A stretch of DNA of 64,000 nt from Vibrio sp. JPW-9-11-11 (GCF_013369335.1 NZ_SZQJ01000009.1:186001-250000); one strand, 5' to 3'. Positions 27,549 to 36,991 are shown, numbered from the stretch's first letter. Numbers and translations: made by a program. Notes: a model not told the origin generated them from the letters alone.

Positions 27549-28163
27549 TTGGAACGGATCGAAAAATATCAGGCATTAATTTTTGATATGGATGGCACAC
27601 TGCTCGATACCATGCCCGCTCATTTACAAGCATGGGAAATGACGGCAGAACACTTCGGCTTTCCCTTTAACCAGCATTGGTTACACAGCCTTGGTGGAAT
27701 GCCGAGCTACAAAATTGCGGCTGAAGTCAACACTAAATACAGCCTAAGCTTAGACCCAGCTCAAGTCTCGCGGTTTAAAATGGAGACGTTTGCCTCTATC
27801 GATCAACCAGGCCAACCGATCGAATGCACGCTAGAGGTGCTGAAACAGTTCGTCGGTAAAAAGAAGTTGGCGATAGGAACCGGAAGTCAGCGAGAAAGCG
27901 CACTACGGCTACTGACCATGACAAATCTATTACAACACATGGACACCGTAGTTACAGCGACAGACGTAGAGCGTCATAAGCCAAATCCAGACACATTTTT
28001 ACGAGCCGCCGAACAGATGGGGGTGATTGCGTCAAGTTGCGTTGTGTTTGAAGATACAGCGCTAGGTTTAGAGGCAGCACATGCTGCGAATATGGACTGT
28101 TTTTTAGTCGAGGATGGCCAACTAGTGTTCTATCCCTGCCCAAACAACAAAGAGCCGCATTAA
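27549..28163 (+). CDS. HAD-family sugar phosphatase (YqaB-like)
   Basis: A haloacid-dehalogenase-family phosphatase of 204 residues with the beta-phosphoglucomutase type cap. The nucleophile and acid/base are Asp13 and Asp15 (FDMDGTLLD), with VGTGSQRESA-like motif II (IGTGSQ) and motif III/IV at HKPNPDTFL and VFEDTALGLEAA. It matches E. coli YqaB (188 residues), a phosphatase for fructose-1-phosphate and other sugar phosphates. The start is TTG with a weak AGAGAG ribosome site; an internal start is not better. It is divergent from the chemoreceptor, and its stop codon lies in the loop of the shared terminator. Confidence 0.85.
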   Translation: MERIEKYQALIFDMDGTLLDTMPAHLQAWEMTAEHFGFPFNQHWLHSLGGMPSYKIAAEVNTKYSLSLDPAQVSRFKMETFASIDQPGQPIECTLEVLKQFVGKKKLAIGTGSQRESALRLLTMTNLLQHMDTVVTATDVERHKPNPDTFLRAAEQMGVIASSCVVFEDTALGLEAAHAANMDCFLVEDGQLVFYPCPNNKEPH

Positions 28164-28173
28164 GCGGCTCTTT
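28149..28173. terminator. Bidirectional terminator containing the HAD stop codon
   Basis: AAAGAGCCGC and GCGGCTCTTT (10 bp) with loop ATTAA; the TAA of the HAD gene lies in the loop. It serves HAD (+) and gsk (-). Confidence 0.9.
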
Positions 28174-28178
28174 ATGCA

Positions 28179-29483
28179 CTAACGGTCCCAATAGGCTTCT
28201 TCTAAGCTATCTTCTCGCTCTGGCAGAGCGCGAGCAAGCCGAGGCGAATGCTGAGTGAGCACTTCATAGCTGACGCGGTTCGCGTACTTACAAATTTGGG
28301 ATAGCGAGGAATAAGTAAGGTAAGGTTGATCGTGCTTAGACGAGTTCGGCACGTTGACCTTGTGGTGGCTGTTTGCTGCCATATCGTGAAGCAATGCAGA
28401 CAGTGCTGCATCACCCGCGCCATTGGTGTTTTTGATCTCCAGCGGACCACCTAAATACGGGCCTATGTGAGAGTAGACTTTGACCGGAGTTTGACAGTCT
28501 GCTTTACGCATCGCTCGGCTAAACTCGTACTTATTGAACTCGGCAATATTGCCGGGTAGTAAAGGCAATTCGGTTTCGCGTTTTACGCTGTCTTCGATAT
28601 AGCCTGCCATGTACAAGCCTACCGCGCCGGCGGTGCATAAGACCAAATCAACCCATTCGAGCGCTTTGTCCGCGGCAAGAAGCGGGTCTTTCTCGCCCGT
28701 AAGAGCTTCGCCTTCTTCCTCGTTCATGGCGATAATTGAGATATTGTCTTTAATGTAATCCTGCCACCACTTGGCGTTGCCCTCGATAACCCATTTCGTG
28801 CCTAATGTCAGAACGACAGGAACATTTTTCGATTTAGCGATCTCAATCGCTCGCGCGACAGCTTGAGGCATTGGATCCTCAGGTTTACCGCGCATAAGGT
28901 AAGACGAGACAACCAAGGCTGACGCTTTATCAAACACCTCTTCAGGAATACTCTCAGGGCGAAGCTGGTTCATATGACCTTCGTTGATTGCAAAGGTGCG
29001 TTCGCCGTTTTCTGAAATTAAGGTGTAGCAGCGACCAATTGAGCCTTCGACCATTTGCAGGTGGTTAAGGTTCATACGAGATGAGGTACGACACAGGTAG
29101 CGGTAAGCAAACGAGCCGACTTCGATATTTCGCGACATCACGCCAAGCAGTACGGACTTGCTGTCTGCTAACACCGAATAGTTGTGCAGTGTATTACCTA
29201 TAGTGTCACCTGGATATTGATGAGTGATGAGCTCACGCTCCACTAGCTCTTTATAGAGCGCGTCCGCTTTGCTCTCTTCGAGAACCAGAGAGTGTCCTTT
29301 ACTCAGTTGGTATTTGCTCAAAAACTCATCATCAACTCTCGCTTCGATGTCGACAATCGTTTGACCAACGCCGACCACGATTGGACGGTACAGTCTCGGA
29401 GTTTGTTTCATTTGATTGACGAGAGGATCTCGAGCGTGAGTAGGAAAGTAATGCTTTGATTTGCGCTGTCCAGGAAACTTCAT
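28179..29483 (-). CDS. gsk: Inosine/guanosine kinase Gsk
   Basis: A PfkB-family nucleoside kinase that phosphorylates inosine and guanosine to IMP and GMP in purine salvage. It is 434 residues, identical in length to E. coli Gsk, and matches it from MKFPGQRKSKHYFP to the end EREDSLEEAYWDR. The PfkB catalytic motif is NTNGAGDAALS, with the Asp as general base. Upstream there is no clear ribosome site, but the conserved N-terminus fixes the start. It is preceded by a palindromic hairpin that ends creA. Confidence 0.97.
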   Translation of the reverse strand: MKFPGQRKSKHYFPTHARDPLVNQMKQTPRLYRPIVVGVGQTIVDIEARVDDEFLSKYQLSKGHSLVLEESKADALYKELVERELITHQYPGDTIGNTLHNYSVLADSKSVLLGVMSRNIEVGSFAYRYLCRTSSRMNLNHLQMVEGSIGRCYTLISENGERTFAINEGHMNQLRPESIPEEVFDKASALVVSSYLMRGKPEDPMPQAVARAIEIAKSKNVPVVLTLGTKWVIEGNAKWWQDYIKDNISIIAMNEEEGEALTGEKDPLLAADKALEWVDLVLCTAGAVGLYMAGYIEDSVKRETELPLLPGNIAEFNKYEFSRAMRKADCQTPVKVYSHIGPYLGGPLEIKNTNGAGDAALSALLHDMAANSHHKVNVPNSSKHDQPYLTYSSLSQICKYANRVSYEVLTQHSPRLARALPEREDSLEEAYWDR

Positions 29484-29560
29484 TGTGTGTGTAGAGTTAG
29501 AAATTTTCCGGGATCATATCACAGAAATGTAAGAGGGCTTTCATATTTATTACATAAAAT

Positions 29561-29585
29561 AGGTGGCAAACCCCGTTTGCCACCT
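29561..29585 (-). terminator. Terminator of the creA gene
   Basis: AGGTGGCAAAC and GTTTGCCACCT (11 bp) with a CCC loop. On the minus strand it lies 9 bases past the creA stop and is followed by ATTTTATG. Confidence 0.8.
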
Positions 29586-29594
29586 ACATGAAGA

Positions 29595-30065
29595 TTACTT
29601 ATCGCCTGAATAAGCACCGTACGCTTTGGTACCCCACAGCGGCACCGTCGACAAACTGTGTTTGAAGCTGCCTGAGGTCTCCTTAGTCGAGTAGGAGAGG
29701 TACATGATCGTTTGATTTTCGGCGTCTAAAATGCGGCGTATTTTCATACTTTTAAAGAAGATACTTTTAGACTTTTTGAATACCACTTCACCATCGCTAG
29801 ACTTATCGATCTGCGCTATCATTTCTGGCGTAATTTCACCGGTTTGACGGCAAGAAATCGAACTATCACTCGGGTCGGCAAAGCTAAAGTCGGCTTCTAT
29901 AGAGGCGACATGGCAAGTCACGCCAGTGACGATAGGATCTTGCATGTGGTTGAGTTTGATATCTTTCATGGTGAACAAGCCTAAACTGACATCACCGACC
30001 TCGTCGCCGGAACAAGCGGTTAAAGTTAAGCCTAAAATCGCGATGCCCACTGCCTTTTTAAACAT
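29595..30065 (-). CDS. creA: CreA family protein, putative lipoprotein
   Basis: A 156-residue protein of the CreA family (E. coli CreA 157 residues), whose function is unknown. Seen in common: the conserved ISCRQTGEI pattern, FKKSKSIFFKSMKIRRILDAEN and YLSYSTKETSGSFKHSLSTVP. Here the N-terminus (MFKKAVGIAILGLTLTACSG) carries a lipobox with Cys18, so it is likely a lipoprotein, unlike the simple signal peptide in E. coli. The start 5 codons earlier (30080) is rejected because GGAGAA lies 8 bases before the ATG at 30065. It is alone here; creBCD are not adjacent. Confidence 0.88.
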   Translation of the reverse strand: MFKKAVGIAILGLTLTACSGDEVGDVSLGLFTMKDIKLNHMQDPIVTGVTCHVASIEADFSFADPSDSSISCRQTGEITPEMIAQIDKSSDGEVVFKKSKSIFFKSMKIRRILDAENQTIMYLSYSTKETSGSFKHSLSTVPLWGTKAYGAYSGDK

Positions 30066-30221
30066 ATTGGTTTTCTCCAAATTCTATATTCTGTTGCTTT
30101 TTACTATATCAGCTTTTATCGACCCATAGTGGATCGTTAGCCAAAAGACTTGTGGCCTCAAGCGGTTATCGAGTAAGCTTCAGCAACACTTCTCGATTTT
30201 GCAATAGGTAAACTCTTAATT

Positions 30222-30725
30222 ATGTCGATACCAAACATCGCTGACATCAAAAACCAATGGCTTTATCAGCAAGTAGAAGTGGAATTTCCGACCCAAGAGA
30301 GCCTAGCGGGCTTAGCGCTTTATCGCTCAGATGCTGCTGAGAAAGAGTTCGTTGAACTCGCTAATAGACCGATACCCGATGCCAGCTTTGATCAAAACGA
30401 TATCTTCTTAGTTGATTTTCACCGTTTGACCGTAATGTTTGCTCTGCTACAAGCCAGTCGATGGCAACAAGAAAAACACAAAGAGCTGATTGTTGAGTTC
30501 CTCACTCAAATCATCTATTCAGACCCTTGCGAGCTCTATCTTGGATTCGAGCACGGGGAGCCTGTTGCTGCCGCTATTCTAACCCTGAATGGACAAGATG
30601 CTCTGATATCAGACGTGGTGGTCAAGCCACAAGCGGATGCAAGTGAACAGGACTTTATTGATGCCTTGGTGATGAAAGAGTCCCATAAGCTACAACAGGT
30701 TCAACATCTTTGGTTAGAAAAGTAG
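30222..30725 (+). CDS. Conserved hypothetical protein, possibly GNAT-like
   Basis: A cytoplasmic protein of 167 residues without signal or membrane helix. I do not recognise a named family. The middle is helical (FHRLTVMFALLQASRWQQEKH), and the C-terminal half LYLGFEHGEPVAAAILTLNG followed by ALISDVVVKP resembles the strands of a GNAT acetyltransferase, but the acetyl-CoA loop R/QxxGxG/A is not visible. So a GNAT fold is only a possibility. It is divergent from creA and lies before a 160-bp gap and the next HAD gene. The ribosome site is weak (AGGTAA well upstream of the ATG). Confidence 0.7.
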   Translation: MSIPNIADIKNQWLYQQVEVEFPTQESLAGLALYRSDAAEKEFVELANRPIPDASFDQNDIFLVDFHRLTVMFALLQASRWQQEKHKELIVEFLTQIIYSDPCELYLGFEHGEPVAAAILTLNGQDALISDVVVKPQADASEQDFIDALVMKESHKLQQVQHLWLEK

Positions 30726-30885
30726 CGCTAGTCTACTCATTCTTCAATTCTCTACCCTCAAAGAGTGATGTGCTCTAAAATTCTGCAGCTACAACGTTAA
30801 ATATCCAACAAACTGTTAAGCACATCATTTCATTCTAACAATCGTCGCTTATTATTTGCTAACTGCAACTGATAAGGTAAGTCAA

Positions 30886-31566
30886 ATGAATGAGCCTCAG
30901 ACCAAATGTGTAATATTCGATTGTGATGGAACTTTGGTTGACAGCGAAAGACTCTGTTGTTTGGCCTTGTGTGCCACGTTTAAGCAATTTGGGGCCACTC
31001 TGACAATGGACCAAGCGGTAAAACATTTTGAGGGTGGCAAGCTGGCTGATATTCTCAGTTCTACCTCACAACGTCTTGGAGTGCAGGTCTCGCTTGACAA
31101 GCTTGAACCAGTTTATCGCCAGTTGTTAGATGACTTATTTGCTCAACAGCTCAAACCCATGGATGGCGTGTTTGAGCTGCTTGAATTTCTGATTCAACAC
31201 AACATTGAATACTGTGTTGCATCAAATGGACCTAAGGTAAAAATTCGCCGAAGCCTTGAACTGACAGGGCTCCTACCATATTTTGAAGGGCGGATTTTCT
31301 CCGCATTTGACACCAATAGTTGGAAGCCTGAACCTGACTTAGTTCTGTATAGCGCGATGTCCATGGGGTTTACTACTGATGAGTGTCTCTACATAGATGA
31401 TACGCCGAAAGGGTTGGAAGCGGGGATTCGCGCAGGGGTAAAAACAGTGCAGTTACGCGGACTGAACGACAAAGGCCACGCCAGCGCAAGTCAAAGTTTC
31501 GATGACCTACACCAGTTAAAAGATTGGCTTTCTCAGTCTAGTGATATTGCAATCCAACAAATGTGA
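30886..31566 (+). CDS. HAD-family phosphatase (YieH-like)
   Basis: A 226-residue phosphatase of the beta-phosphoglucomutase-like HAD group. Asp12 and Asp14 (FDCDGTLVDS) are the nucleophile and acid/base, ASNGPKVKI is motif II, and SWKPEPDLVL with YIDDTPKGLEA are motifs III/IV. It is closest in my memory to E. coli YieH, a 6-phosphogluconate phosphatase. An earlier TTG at 30856 is open, but GATAAGG precedes the ATG at 30886, which gives the family length. Its last 29 bases overlap the convergent zinc-ribbon gene. Confidence 0.85.
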   Translation: MNEPQTKCVIFDCDGTLVDSERLCCLALCATFKQFGATLTMDQAVKHFEGGKLADILSSTSQRLGVQVSLDKLEPVYRQLLDDLFAQQLKPMDGVFELLEFLIQHNIEYCVASNGPKVKIRRSLELTGLLPYFEGRIFSAFDTNSWKPEPDLVLYSAMSMGFTTDECLYIDDTPKGLEAGIRAGVKTVQLRGLNDKGHASASQSFDDLHQLKDWLSQSSDIAIQQM

Positions 31567-31738
31567 TCGATTCAGTGCCATGACTTAAGCTTGGAGATAG
31601 GGGAGTAATTTGAGTTACCGACTCAAAAAACGAGCCGCATTCGGCACACAACATGTTGTCACTCTCCGATAGCAAGTATTCTTGGCTGCCGCATAGCGGA
31701 CAACAGAGTGTTGGCTGTTCATTTAGATTTGTTTTCAT
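31538..31738 (-). CDS. Small zinc-ribbon protein
   Basis: A 66-residue protein with two CxxC knuckles, CPLCGSQEYL and CAECGSFFE, 18 residues apart, forming a zinc ribbon, then a short tail. Function unknown; such proteins are often linked to nucleic-acid or protein binding. It overlaps the 3' end of the convergent HAD gene by 29 bases, which may allow antisense interference between the messages. The ribosome site is weak (GAGAAA). The paired CxxC motifs make it more than a chance frame. Confidence 0.6.
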   Translation of the reverse strand: MKTNLNEQPTLCCPLCGSQEYLLSESDNMLCAECGSFFESVTQITPLSPSLSHGTESITFVGLQYH

Positions 31739-31974
31739 AGTAATTTCTCAGCAGCAAAGCAATATTTAAATCGTTATGTAATTATTCTGGTGCCAAACAT
31801 CGACGAGAGCACCTTAATCCCTTAATTGGACTAAAACCATTCTATCTTAGTCTAATAAGGACCGGGATTTGAGATTTGCGTGAAGAATTACTCAAGAATG
31901 GGAAGCAATTCATAGATTAACGAATGCTTATGTATGTGGGCACCATAGAAAGAAAATAGTGAGAAATCGATATA

Positions 31975-31997
31975 ACGCCCGCACACGAGGCGGGCGT
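31975..31997 (-). terminator. Hairpin after mgsA
   Basis: ACGCCCGC and GCGGGCGT (8 bp) with a 7-base loop, 8 bases past the mgsA stop on the minus strand. The T-tract is poor, so efficiency is uncertain. Confidence 0.55.
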
Positions 31998-32004
31998 GGA
32001 CAGT

Positions 32005-32460
32005 TTAGGTGCGCTTAGCTAAATAAGCTTCATAGTCCGGTATCTCAATTTCTACTTCTTGATTCATTAGGTCAGATTCGATGATGAATTTTGCCGTCGC
32101 GCGGTTGGTGGCGACGGGGATATTCCATACACTGGCGATCCTTAATAGCGCTTTGACATCTGGATCGTGAGGGACGGCATTTAGCGGGTCCCAAAAGAAG
32201 ATCAGAGCGTCAATTTTGCACTCGGATATCATGGCGCCAAGTTGTTGATCGCCCCCCATAGGACCACTGATCATGCTTTTTATCGCAAGGCCCGTTTCTT
32301 TACTCAACATGCTACCCGTTGTTCCGGTTGCGAAAAGAAAATGCCCTTGGAGTTTTTCTTTGTTCTCTTTTACCCAGCGCAGTAGCTCTGGTTTATAGTT
32401 ATCATGCGCGACCAAAGCAATATGCTTATGAGATGGTAGAGTACGAGTTGTTTTTTCCAT
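32005..32460 (-). CDS. mgsA: Methylglyoxal synthase MgsA
   Basis: This enzyme converts dihydroxyacetone phosphate to methylglyoxal and phosphate, an overflow bypass when sugar phosphates build up. It is 151 residues, one less than E. coli. The catalytic residues match E. coli one for one: His19 and Asp20, Asp71 (GPMGGDQQ), Asp91, His98 and Asp101 ([12 protein letters not shown]). It starts 12 bases after the torT stop, so it may be transcribed with torT. TAGGAA precedes the ATG. Control by phosphate through a leader is not visible. Confidence 0.97.
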   Translation of the reverse strand: MEKTTRTLPSHKHIALVAHDNYKPELLRWVKENKEKLQGHFLFATGTTGSMLSKETGLAIKSMISGPMGGDQQLGAMISECKIDALIFFWDPLNAVPHDPDVKALLRIASVWNIPVATNRATAKFIIESDLMNQEVEIEIPDYEAYLAKRT

Positions 32461-32472
32461 TAAAGATAGTTC

Positions 32473-33486
32473 CTAATTGTTTTCGTTATAAATATAAAAT
32501 GTGGGACGATATTCTGAGGGCGAAAGAGAGTTAGCAATGACCTCAGGAGATAGTTGAGTAGGAGTTAACGGCTCAATTATTGGCGCTTGAACATGTTCAT
32601 AGGGTTGGTTGCGCAAATAGCGGACAGCTTGCTTAACGGACAAGCGGCCTTGAAGAACCATCTTATCACTTGGCGCAAACTCAATACGATTACGCAGTAG
32701 CCCGCGATAGACTCCATGACTTAAGTAGGTTGAAATTAAACCAATCTGTTGCTGTTTACCACTGCTTCTCAGCTCACTGACCGCCGCTTCTATCGCCACC
32801 GCACTTCCAACGATATATTGGACATCAGATTGTTCAATAACTTGCTGAACAAGGTTACGCTGTAACTCTTTATCATTATCCGCCCAGTAGGTTTCTTTGA
32901 TCTCGATGTCACTATTTTGAATTGCCGAGTAGAAACCTTGAATGACAGGTTTGGTACCACCGCTAGACTTAGGCCCAGGTAATAGCGCGATCTCAACAAT
33001 GCCGCTGCCTTTGGGGTGTTTCTTTTTGAGATACTCACCGGCGTAGTAGCCCATCCAATACCAGTCGACGCCGACTTCGCCTTTAACGACCGATTGATTT
33101 TCTTGGTCGGTAATCAGCTTATTAACCGTGGCAAACACCGGTGTCTGATTGACTTCATATTTGAGTGATTGAGCGTAAAGGTCGGGAGCCACAGTACCAA
33201 GAATGATAGCGTCAGCTTGCCATTCGGTGCATAGCTCCAACTGCTCTCTTTGCTTATCGAGGTTAGGGTAGCCACCCGCTTCCAATACGCGCAAATCTAC
33301 CCCTTGAACTCGCGCTTCATCCACCATGCCGTAATTGACGGATAACCAATAGGAATCTTTTAAGTGTGGATAGACGGCGCACAGGCGTTCGACCTGCTGC
33401 CCAACAGCCCTCGGCGTTATTGATATCGCGAAAATGGCGGCGATAGCGAGCCAAGCAGGGTTTTTCAGTGTGAAGATCAAAGGCAT
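32473..33486 (-). CDS. torT: Periplasmic TMAO-binding protein TorT
   Basis: The periplasmic partner of the TorS sensor kinase; it binds trimethylamine N-oxide and, bound to TorS, switches the kinase on. It is about 337 residues with a signal peptide (hydrophobic IAAIFAISI, cleavage near RAVGQ) and a type I periplasmic binding fold. The segments YPHLKDSYWLSVNYGMVDEA and EGGYPNL-like AGGYPNLDKQ agree with TorT. The start is uncertain: a GTG at 33519 is also open, but the ATG at 33486 begins the signal peptide. It diverges from torS with under 100 bp between them. Confidence 0.9.
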   Translation of the reverse strand: MPLIFTLKNPAWLAIAAIFAISITPRAVGQQVERLCAVYPHLKDSYWLSVNYGMVDEARVQGVDLRVLEAGGYPNLDKQREQLELCTEWQADAIILGTVAPDLYAQSLKYEVNQTPVFATVNKLITDQENQSVVKGEVGVDWYWMGYYAGEYLKKKHPKGSGIVEIALLPGPKSSGGTKPVIQGFYSAIQNSDIEIKETYWADNDKELQRNLVQQVIEQSDVQYIVGSAVAIEAAVSELRSSGKQQQIGLISTYLSHGVYRGLLRNRIEFAPSDKMVLQGRLSVKQAVRYLRNQPYEHVQAPIIEPLTPTQLSPEVIANSLSPSEYRPTFYIYNENN

Positions 33487-33566
33487 GCAGTAATTCGTTG
33501 GTAAAGGCAATACAAACACTGCAAAATATAGCGCATTATCGAATAGTTAAGAAGTGATGAATCTCA

Positions 33567-36473
33567 ATGTTGCTTGCTAAAGCCAGTATCGGGCGTAAGT
33601 TATTACTGGCATTTCTAGCTATGGCTCTACTCGTACTGACATCAGCGTCGATCGGTGTTTCTGGCTTTAGCTCCGTGGCGAAAACCGAGCGTAATGTAGT
33701 CAACTCTGCAATCCCGTCGATGCTCGAAGCTCGCCAAGTTTCTGAGTTGAGTTCAAAGATAATCTCGTCAGTGCAAACCTTATCGAATGCAAAGACCGAA
33801 GCGCAGCGCCAGCAATCAGGCAAAGAGCTCTTTACTCAGCTTGAGTCTCTACTCGATCATATTAAGCGACTTGGGTCTGACGCGTTTGATGCTGAGCTGT
33901 TGGGTCGTTTGGAAAGCAACGTTCAAAGCGTTATTGATACCTTAGCCCAGTTGGGAATTGCCGTTGAGCAGAGGCTGTTACTCAATCAAGATTTAGCCCT
34001 ACAAACAGAAGCGTTGCGCCGGTTGGCGCAAGAGTTGGAGCAATTGACGCGAACTCAGGTTGCCAACACCTCTACGATCGCGGTGGCTAATGTGACTCAC
34101 ATTTATTCGCTGCTTGACCAACAAGACCTCTCTCAAGCTTACCAAGCGTTAGATACGCTGGTGGAAGTCGATCTCGATCTTGCCGAGCGGTTGCACGAAT
34201 TTCACTTGTTGGCGTTTAAACTGCTTAATTACATCGAAGAATCGCGCACGGTGTCTGACATTAACCGGATTACCACCATTCGCGATGAGTTTAACCAACA
34301 TCTCACAATTATGAATCGGCGTGTGAACGCGGTAGAAGATCCCACTCGATCAATGCAGATGGTAGCGTTACTGCAGCGCATTCAAGAGCGCTCAGACGTG
34401 TTTGATACGCTTATTAAACGCCATCAGAATGAACGCTCCGCCCAACAATTAATGCAAAATACTCTTACTCAGTTCTCTGCCTTGAATACGACCGTGAACA
34501 AGTTAGTCGATGAGTCAAACCTGGCTACGACACGTGCTGTCGAGGCGCTCAAAACAACGCTCGAATACGCTCAACTAACCCTAACTATCATCACATTGCT
34601 TGGTATGGTTATCGTGGTGTTTATTGTTTGGAAAGTGGTGTATGTGTCGGTGGTTAAGCGTCTTGCTGAATATTCGTCGGCTTTAATGTCTATCGCAAAA
34701 GGTCAGTTGCAGGTTGAGATAAACGCCGAAGGCAACGATGAACTTGCTCATATGGGGCAAGCGATCATTACTGCTCAGAACACAGCGAAAGCGCTAAAAG
34801 TGGTCGCAGAGAGTGAAACCCAAGCCAAGCGAGAGCTGCAAGAGCACAAAGAACATTTAGAAGAACTGGTAGCACAGCGTACAGAGCAGTTACAACAAAC
34901 GAATCTGCGTTTAAATGAAGAAGTGGCAAATCATGCCGAAGCGAGGGTGGCCGCAGAACAAGCGAGCAAAGCGAAAACCGCATTCCTTGCGACCATGAGC
35001 CATGAAATTCGTACCCCGATGAACGGGGTACTTGGTACTGCACGGCTACTCAAAGATACTGAACTGAATACTCAGCAACGTCATTATGTTGATGTGATTA
35101 ATCGAAGCGGTACCAACCTCCTTGCGATTCTTAATGATGTGCTCGATTATTCGAAAATTGAGGCAGGGCATATGGCAATTAGGCCGGTCAATTTTAATCT
35201 CCACGCCATGGTTGATGATACGTTGCAGTTGATGACAGGAAAGGCCAACGAAAAGTCGCTTGAGCTCAGTTGCGTGATTGAGAGTGACGTTGACAAGTTT
35301 TGGTATGGTGACGTCACCCGAATCAGCCAAGTGCTTAATAACTTAGTGGGAAATGCGGTTAAGTTTACCGACAGCGGTTATGTCGACTTGTATGTTGCCA
35401 ACGATCCTAACCGCTCCCAATGGGTCTGTTTTGAAGTGTCTGATTCTGGCATTGGCATCGCCGCCGACGCTCTACCAACACTGTTTGACGCCTTCACTCA
35501 GGCTGGGCCTTCTCAAGCCTGTAAGGGGGGGACGGGGTTGGGGCTTGCGATCAGCAAGCGTATCCTTGATGCGATGGACGGTGAAATTACGGTTGAATCT
35601 GAACTCAACAAAGGCAGCCGTTTTTGGTTTTCTATCCCGCTTGAACAGGGTGAGGTGATAGAAGAAGCCGAAATCTCTCAAGATTGCAGCGTCAAAGCTC
35701 GAGTCTTGCTGGTTGAAGACAATCCGGTTAACTGTATGGTCGCAGAAGGGTTTCTTAACAGTTTGGGCCACCAAGTTGTCACTGCCGTGAATGGGGCAGA
35801 GGCAAAACAGGCGTTTTTAACCCAAGCGTTTGATATTGCGTTGCTTGACATCAATTTGCCAGACTGTAACGGTGTAGAGCTGCTAAAAGAGCTCAAACGG
35901 TGTGCAAAACAACAGGAAGTGAATCACGGTATTCCGTTAGTCGCGATATCCGCTCATGTTTACAATGAAGAGGTGGCCAGTTATCTGTCTGCTGGATTTG
36001 ATGGTTACCTTCCTAAGCCCGTTGACAAAGAGGCGTTGCGGCATTTGATCCAAAGTCGTCTGGAGGGGAAGCCTTTATTGTTGGCGCAACAAAGCGACCA
36101 AGCATTGGATAAGAGCGCCGTTTCGACACACCAAGTGATTAACTCAGCGCTGGTACTGGCCGACCTTGAGGTGTTGGGTATAGAAAAGATGCAAGACATC
36201 GTGGCGTTATTTGATCAAGGAGCTGAACAAATCTTATTGCAGCTTGTGCAAGCTTATGAGCAAAATGATGCATCACAGATCAAACAATTAAGCCATAAAT
36301 TGAAAGGCTCTGCTGGCAGTTTGGGGTTAGATGCGCTGTTTCAAGTGTGTTTGAGCATCGAACAGTCGGCGCAGCCAATTCAGTGTTATTGGGACCAGCG
36401 CCAAGCACTTATAGATAACGTCACCGCTGCTCAGCGAGCGTTGACCACTTTAATAGAAAGAGAGGGCAAATGA
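33567..36473 (+). CDS. torS: Hybrid sensor histidine kinase TorS (TMAO sensing)
   Basis: A tripartite membrane sensor kinase of 968 residues. It has two membrane helices (about 15-35 and 335-355) around a helical periplasmic sensor, HAMP, then a HisKA domain with His479 (SHEIRTPMNG), an ATPase domain (NNLVGNAVKFTDSG and GTGLGLAISKRI), a receiver with Asp761 (DIALLDINLPD), and an HPt domain with His910 (LSHKLKGSAGS). The order equals E. coli TorS (914 residues). It should pass phosphate to TorR, but no torR gene or torCAD operon lies in the window. The pairing with torT supports the name. The gene ends in a 4-base overlap with the next GNAT gene. Confidence 0.93.
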   Translation: MLLAKASIGRKLLLAFLAMALLVLTSASIGVSGFSSVAKTERNVVNSAIPSMLEARQVSELSSKIISSVQTLSNAKTEAQRQQSGKELFTQLESLLDHIKRLGSDAFDAELLGRLESNVQSVIDTLAQLGIAVEQRLLLNQDLALQTEALRRLAQELEQLTRTQVANTSTIAVANVTHIYSLLDQQDLSQAYQALDTLVEVDLDLAERLHEFHLLAFKLLNYIEESRTVSDINRITTIRDEFNQHLTIMNRRVNAVEDPTRSMQMVALLQRIQERSDVFDTLIKRHQNERSAQQLMQNTLTQFSALNTTVNKLVDESNLATTRAVEALKTTLEYAQLTLTIITLLGMVIVVFIVWKVVYVSVVKRLAEYSSALMSIAKGQLQVEINAEGNDELAHMGQAIITAQNTAKALKVVAESETQAKRELQEHKEHLEELVAQRTEQLQQTNLRLNEEVANHAEARVAAEQASKAKTAFLATMSHEIRTPMNGVLGTARLLKDTELNTQQRHYVDVINRSGTNLLAILNDVLDYSKIEAGHMAIRPVNFNLHAMVDDTLQLMTGKANEKSLELSCVIESDVDKFWYGDVTRISQVLNNLVGNAVKFTDSGYVDLYVANDPNRSQWVCFEVSDSGIGIAADALPTLFDAFTQAGPSQACKGGTGLGLAISKRILDAMDGEITVESELNKGSRFWFSIPLEQGEVIEEAEISQDCSVKARVLLVEDNPVNCMVAEGFLNSLGHQVVTAVNGAEAKQAFLTQAFDIALLDINLPDCNGVELLKELKRCAKQQEVNHGIPLVAISAHVYNEEVASYLSAGFDGYLPKPVDKEALRHLIQSRLEGKPLLLAQQSDQALDKSAVSTHQVINSALVLADLEVLGIEKMQDIVALFDQGAEQILLQLVQAYEQNDASQIKQLSHKLKGSAGSLGLDALFQVCLSIEQSAQPIQCYWDQRQALIDNVTAAQRALTTLIEREGK

Positions 36474-36991
36474 ATTACCTAGAATCAGAACAGTTGCAAA
36501 TGAAAGCGTTGACTGAGCAAGATTGGCCTCTTTTCCAACGCTTGCATCAAGACGATGAGGTGATTCGTTACGCTTTTGATCAACCCAGTGTCGAGGAGAT
36601 CCGCCAACGGTTTGAATCTCGTTTGCCTACGTGGAATTGGCCAGACAAGCACTGGTTATGCTTAGTAATCCGTGAAAAACAAAGTGGACAGGCGGTTGGA
36701 GTTACAGGGCTTTGTATTGCAGAGCAAGATAAGCAACAGGTAGAAGTGGGTTACTTACTGCTACCCGAGCATCATGGTAAAGGATATGGTACCGAGTCTC
36801 TGATTGCCCTAATAGAGCATGCAACTCACAATCTGCCTATCAGCGCCGTTAACGCAATTGTCACAGATGGCAATATTGCATCGTGCAAAGTGTTAGAAAA
36901 AGCCGGTTTCACACTCAGAGAGCGTGAAAAAGATGCGTATCAGATTGGCGGCCGTTACTACGATGATCTTATTTATCGCTATCAGGTCTAA
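36470..36991 (+). CDS. GNAT N-acetyltransferase (RimJ/RimL type)
   Basis: A 173-residue acetyltransferase. The acetyl-CoA loop is visible as LPEHHGKGYGTESLIALI (H-G-K-G-Y-G), followed by NIASCKVLEKAGFTLRE, the usual C-terminal motif of this branch. The substrate is unknown. The ATG overlaps the torS stop by 4 bases (ATGA), so translation may be coupled, though a functional link with TMAO sensing is not evident. Confidence 0.85.
   Translation: MNYLESEQLQMKALTEQDWPLFQRLHQDDEVIRYAFDQPSVEEIRQRFESRLPTWNWPDKHWLCLVIREKQSGQAVGVTGLCIAEQDKQQVEVGYLLLPEHHGKGYGTESLIALIEHATHNLPISAVNAIVTDGNIASCKVLEKAGFTLREREKDAYQIGGRYYDDLIYRYQV

Noticed and set aside
30766..30827. Inverted repeat TGATGTGCT and AGCACATCA in the gap before the YieH-like gene
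   Set aside because: The arms are 9 bases with a 44-base spacer, no T-tract and no gene context, so it may be chance.
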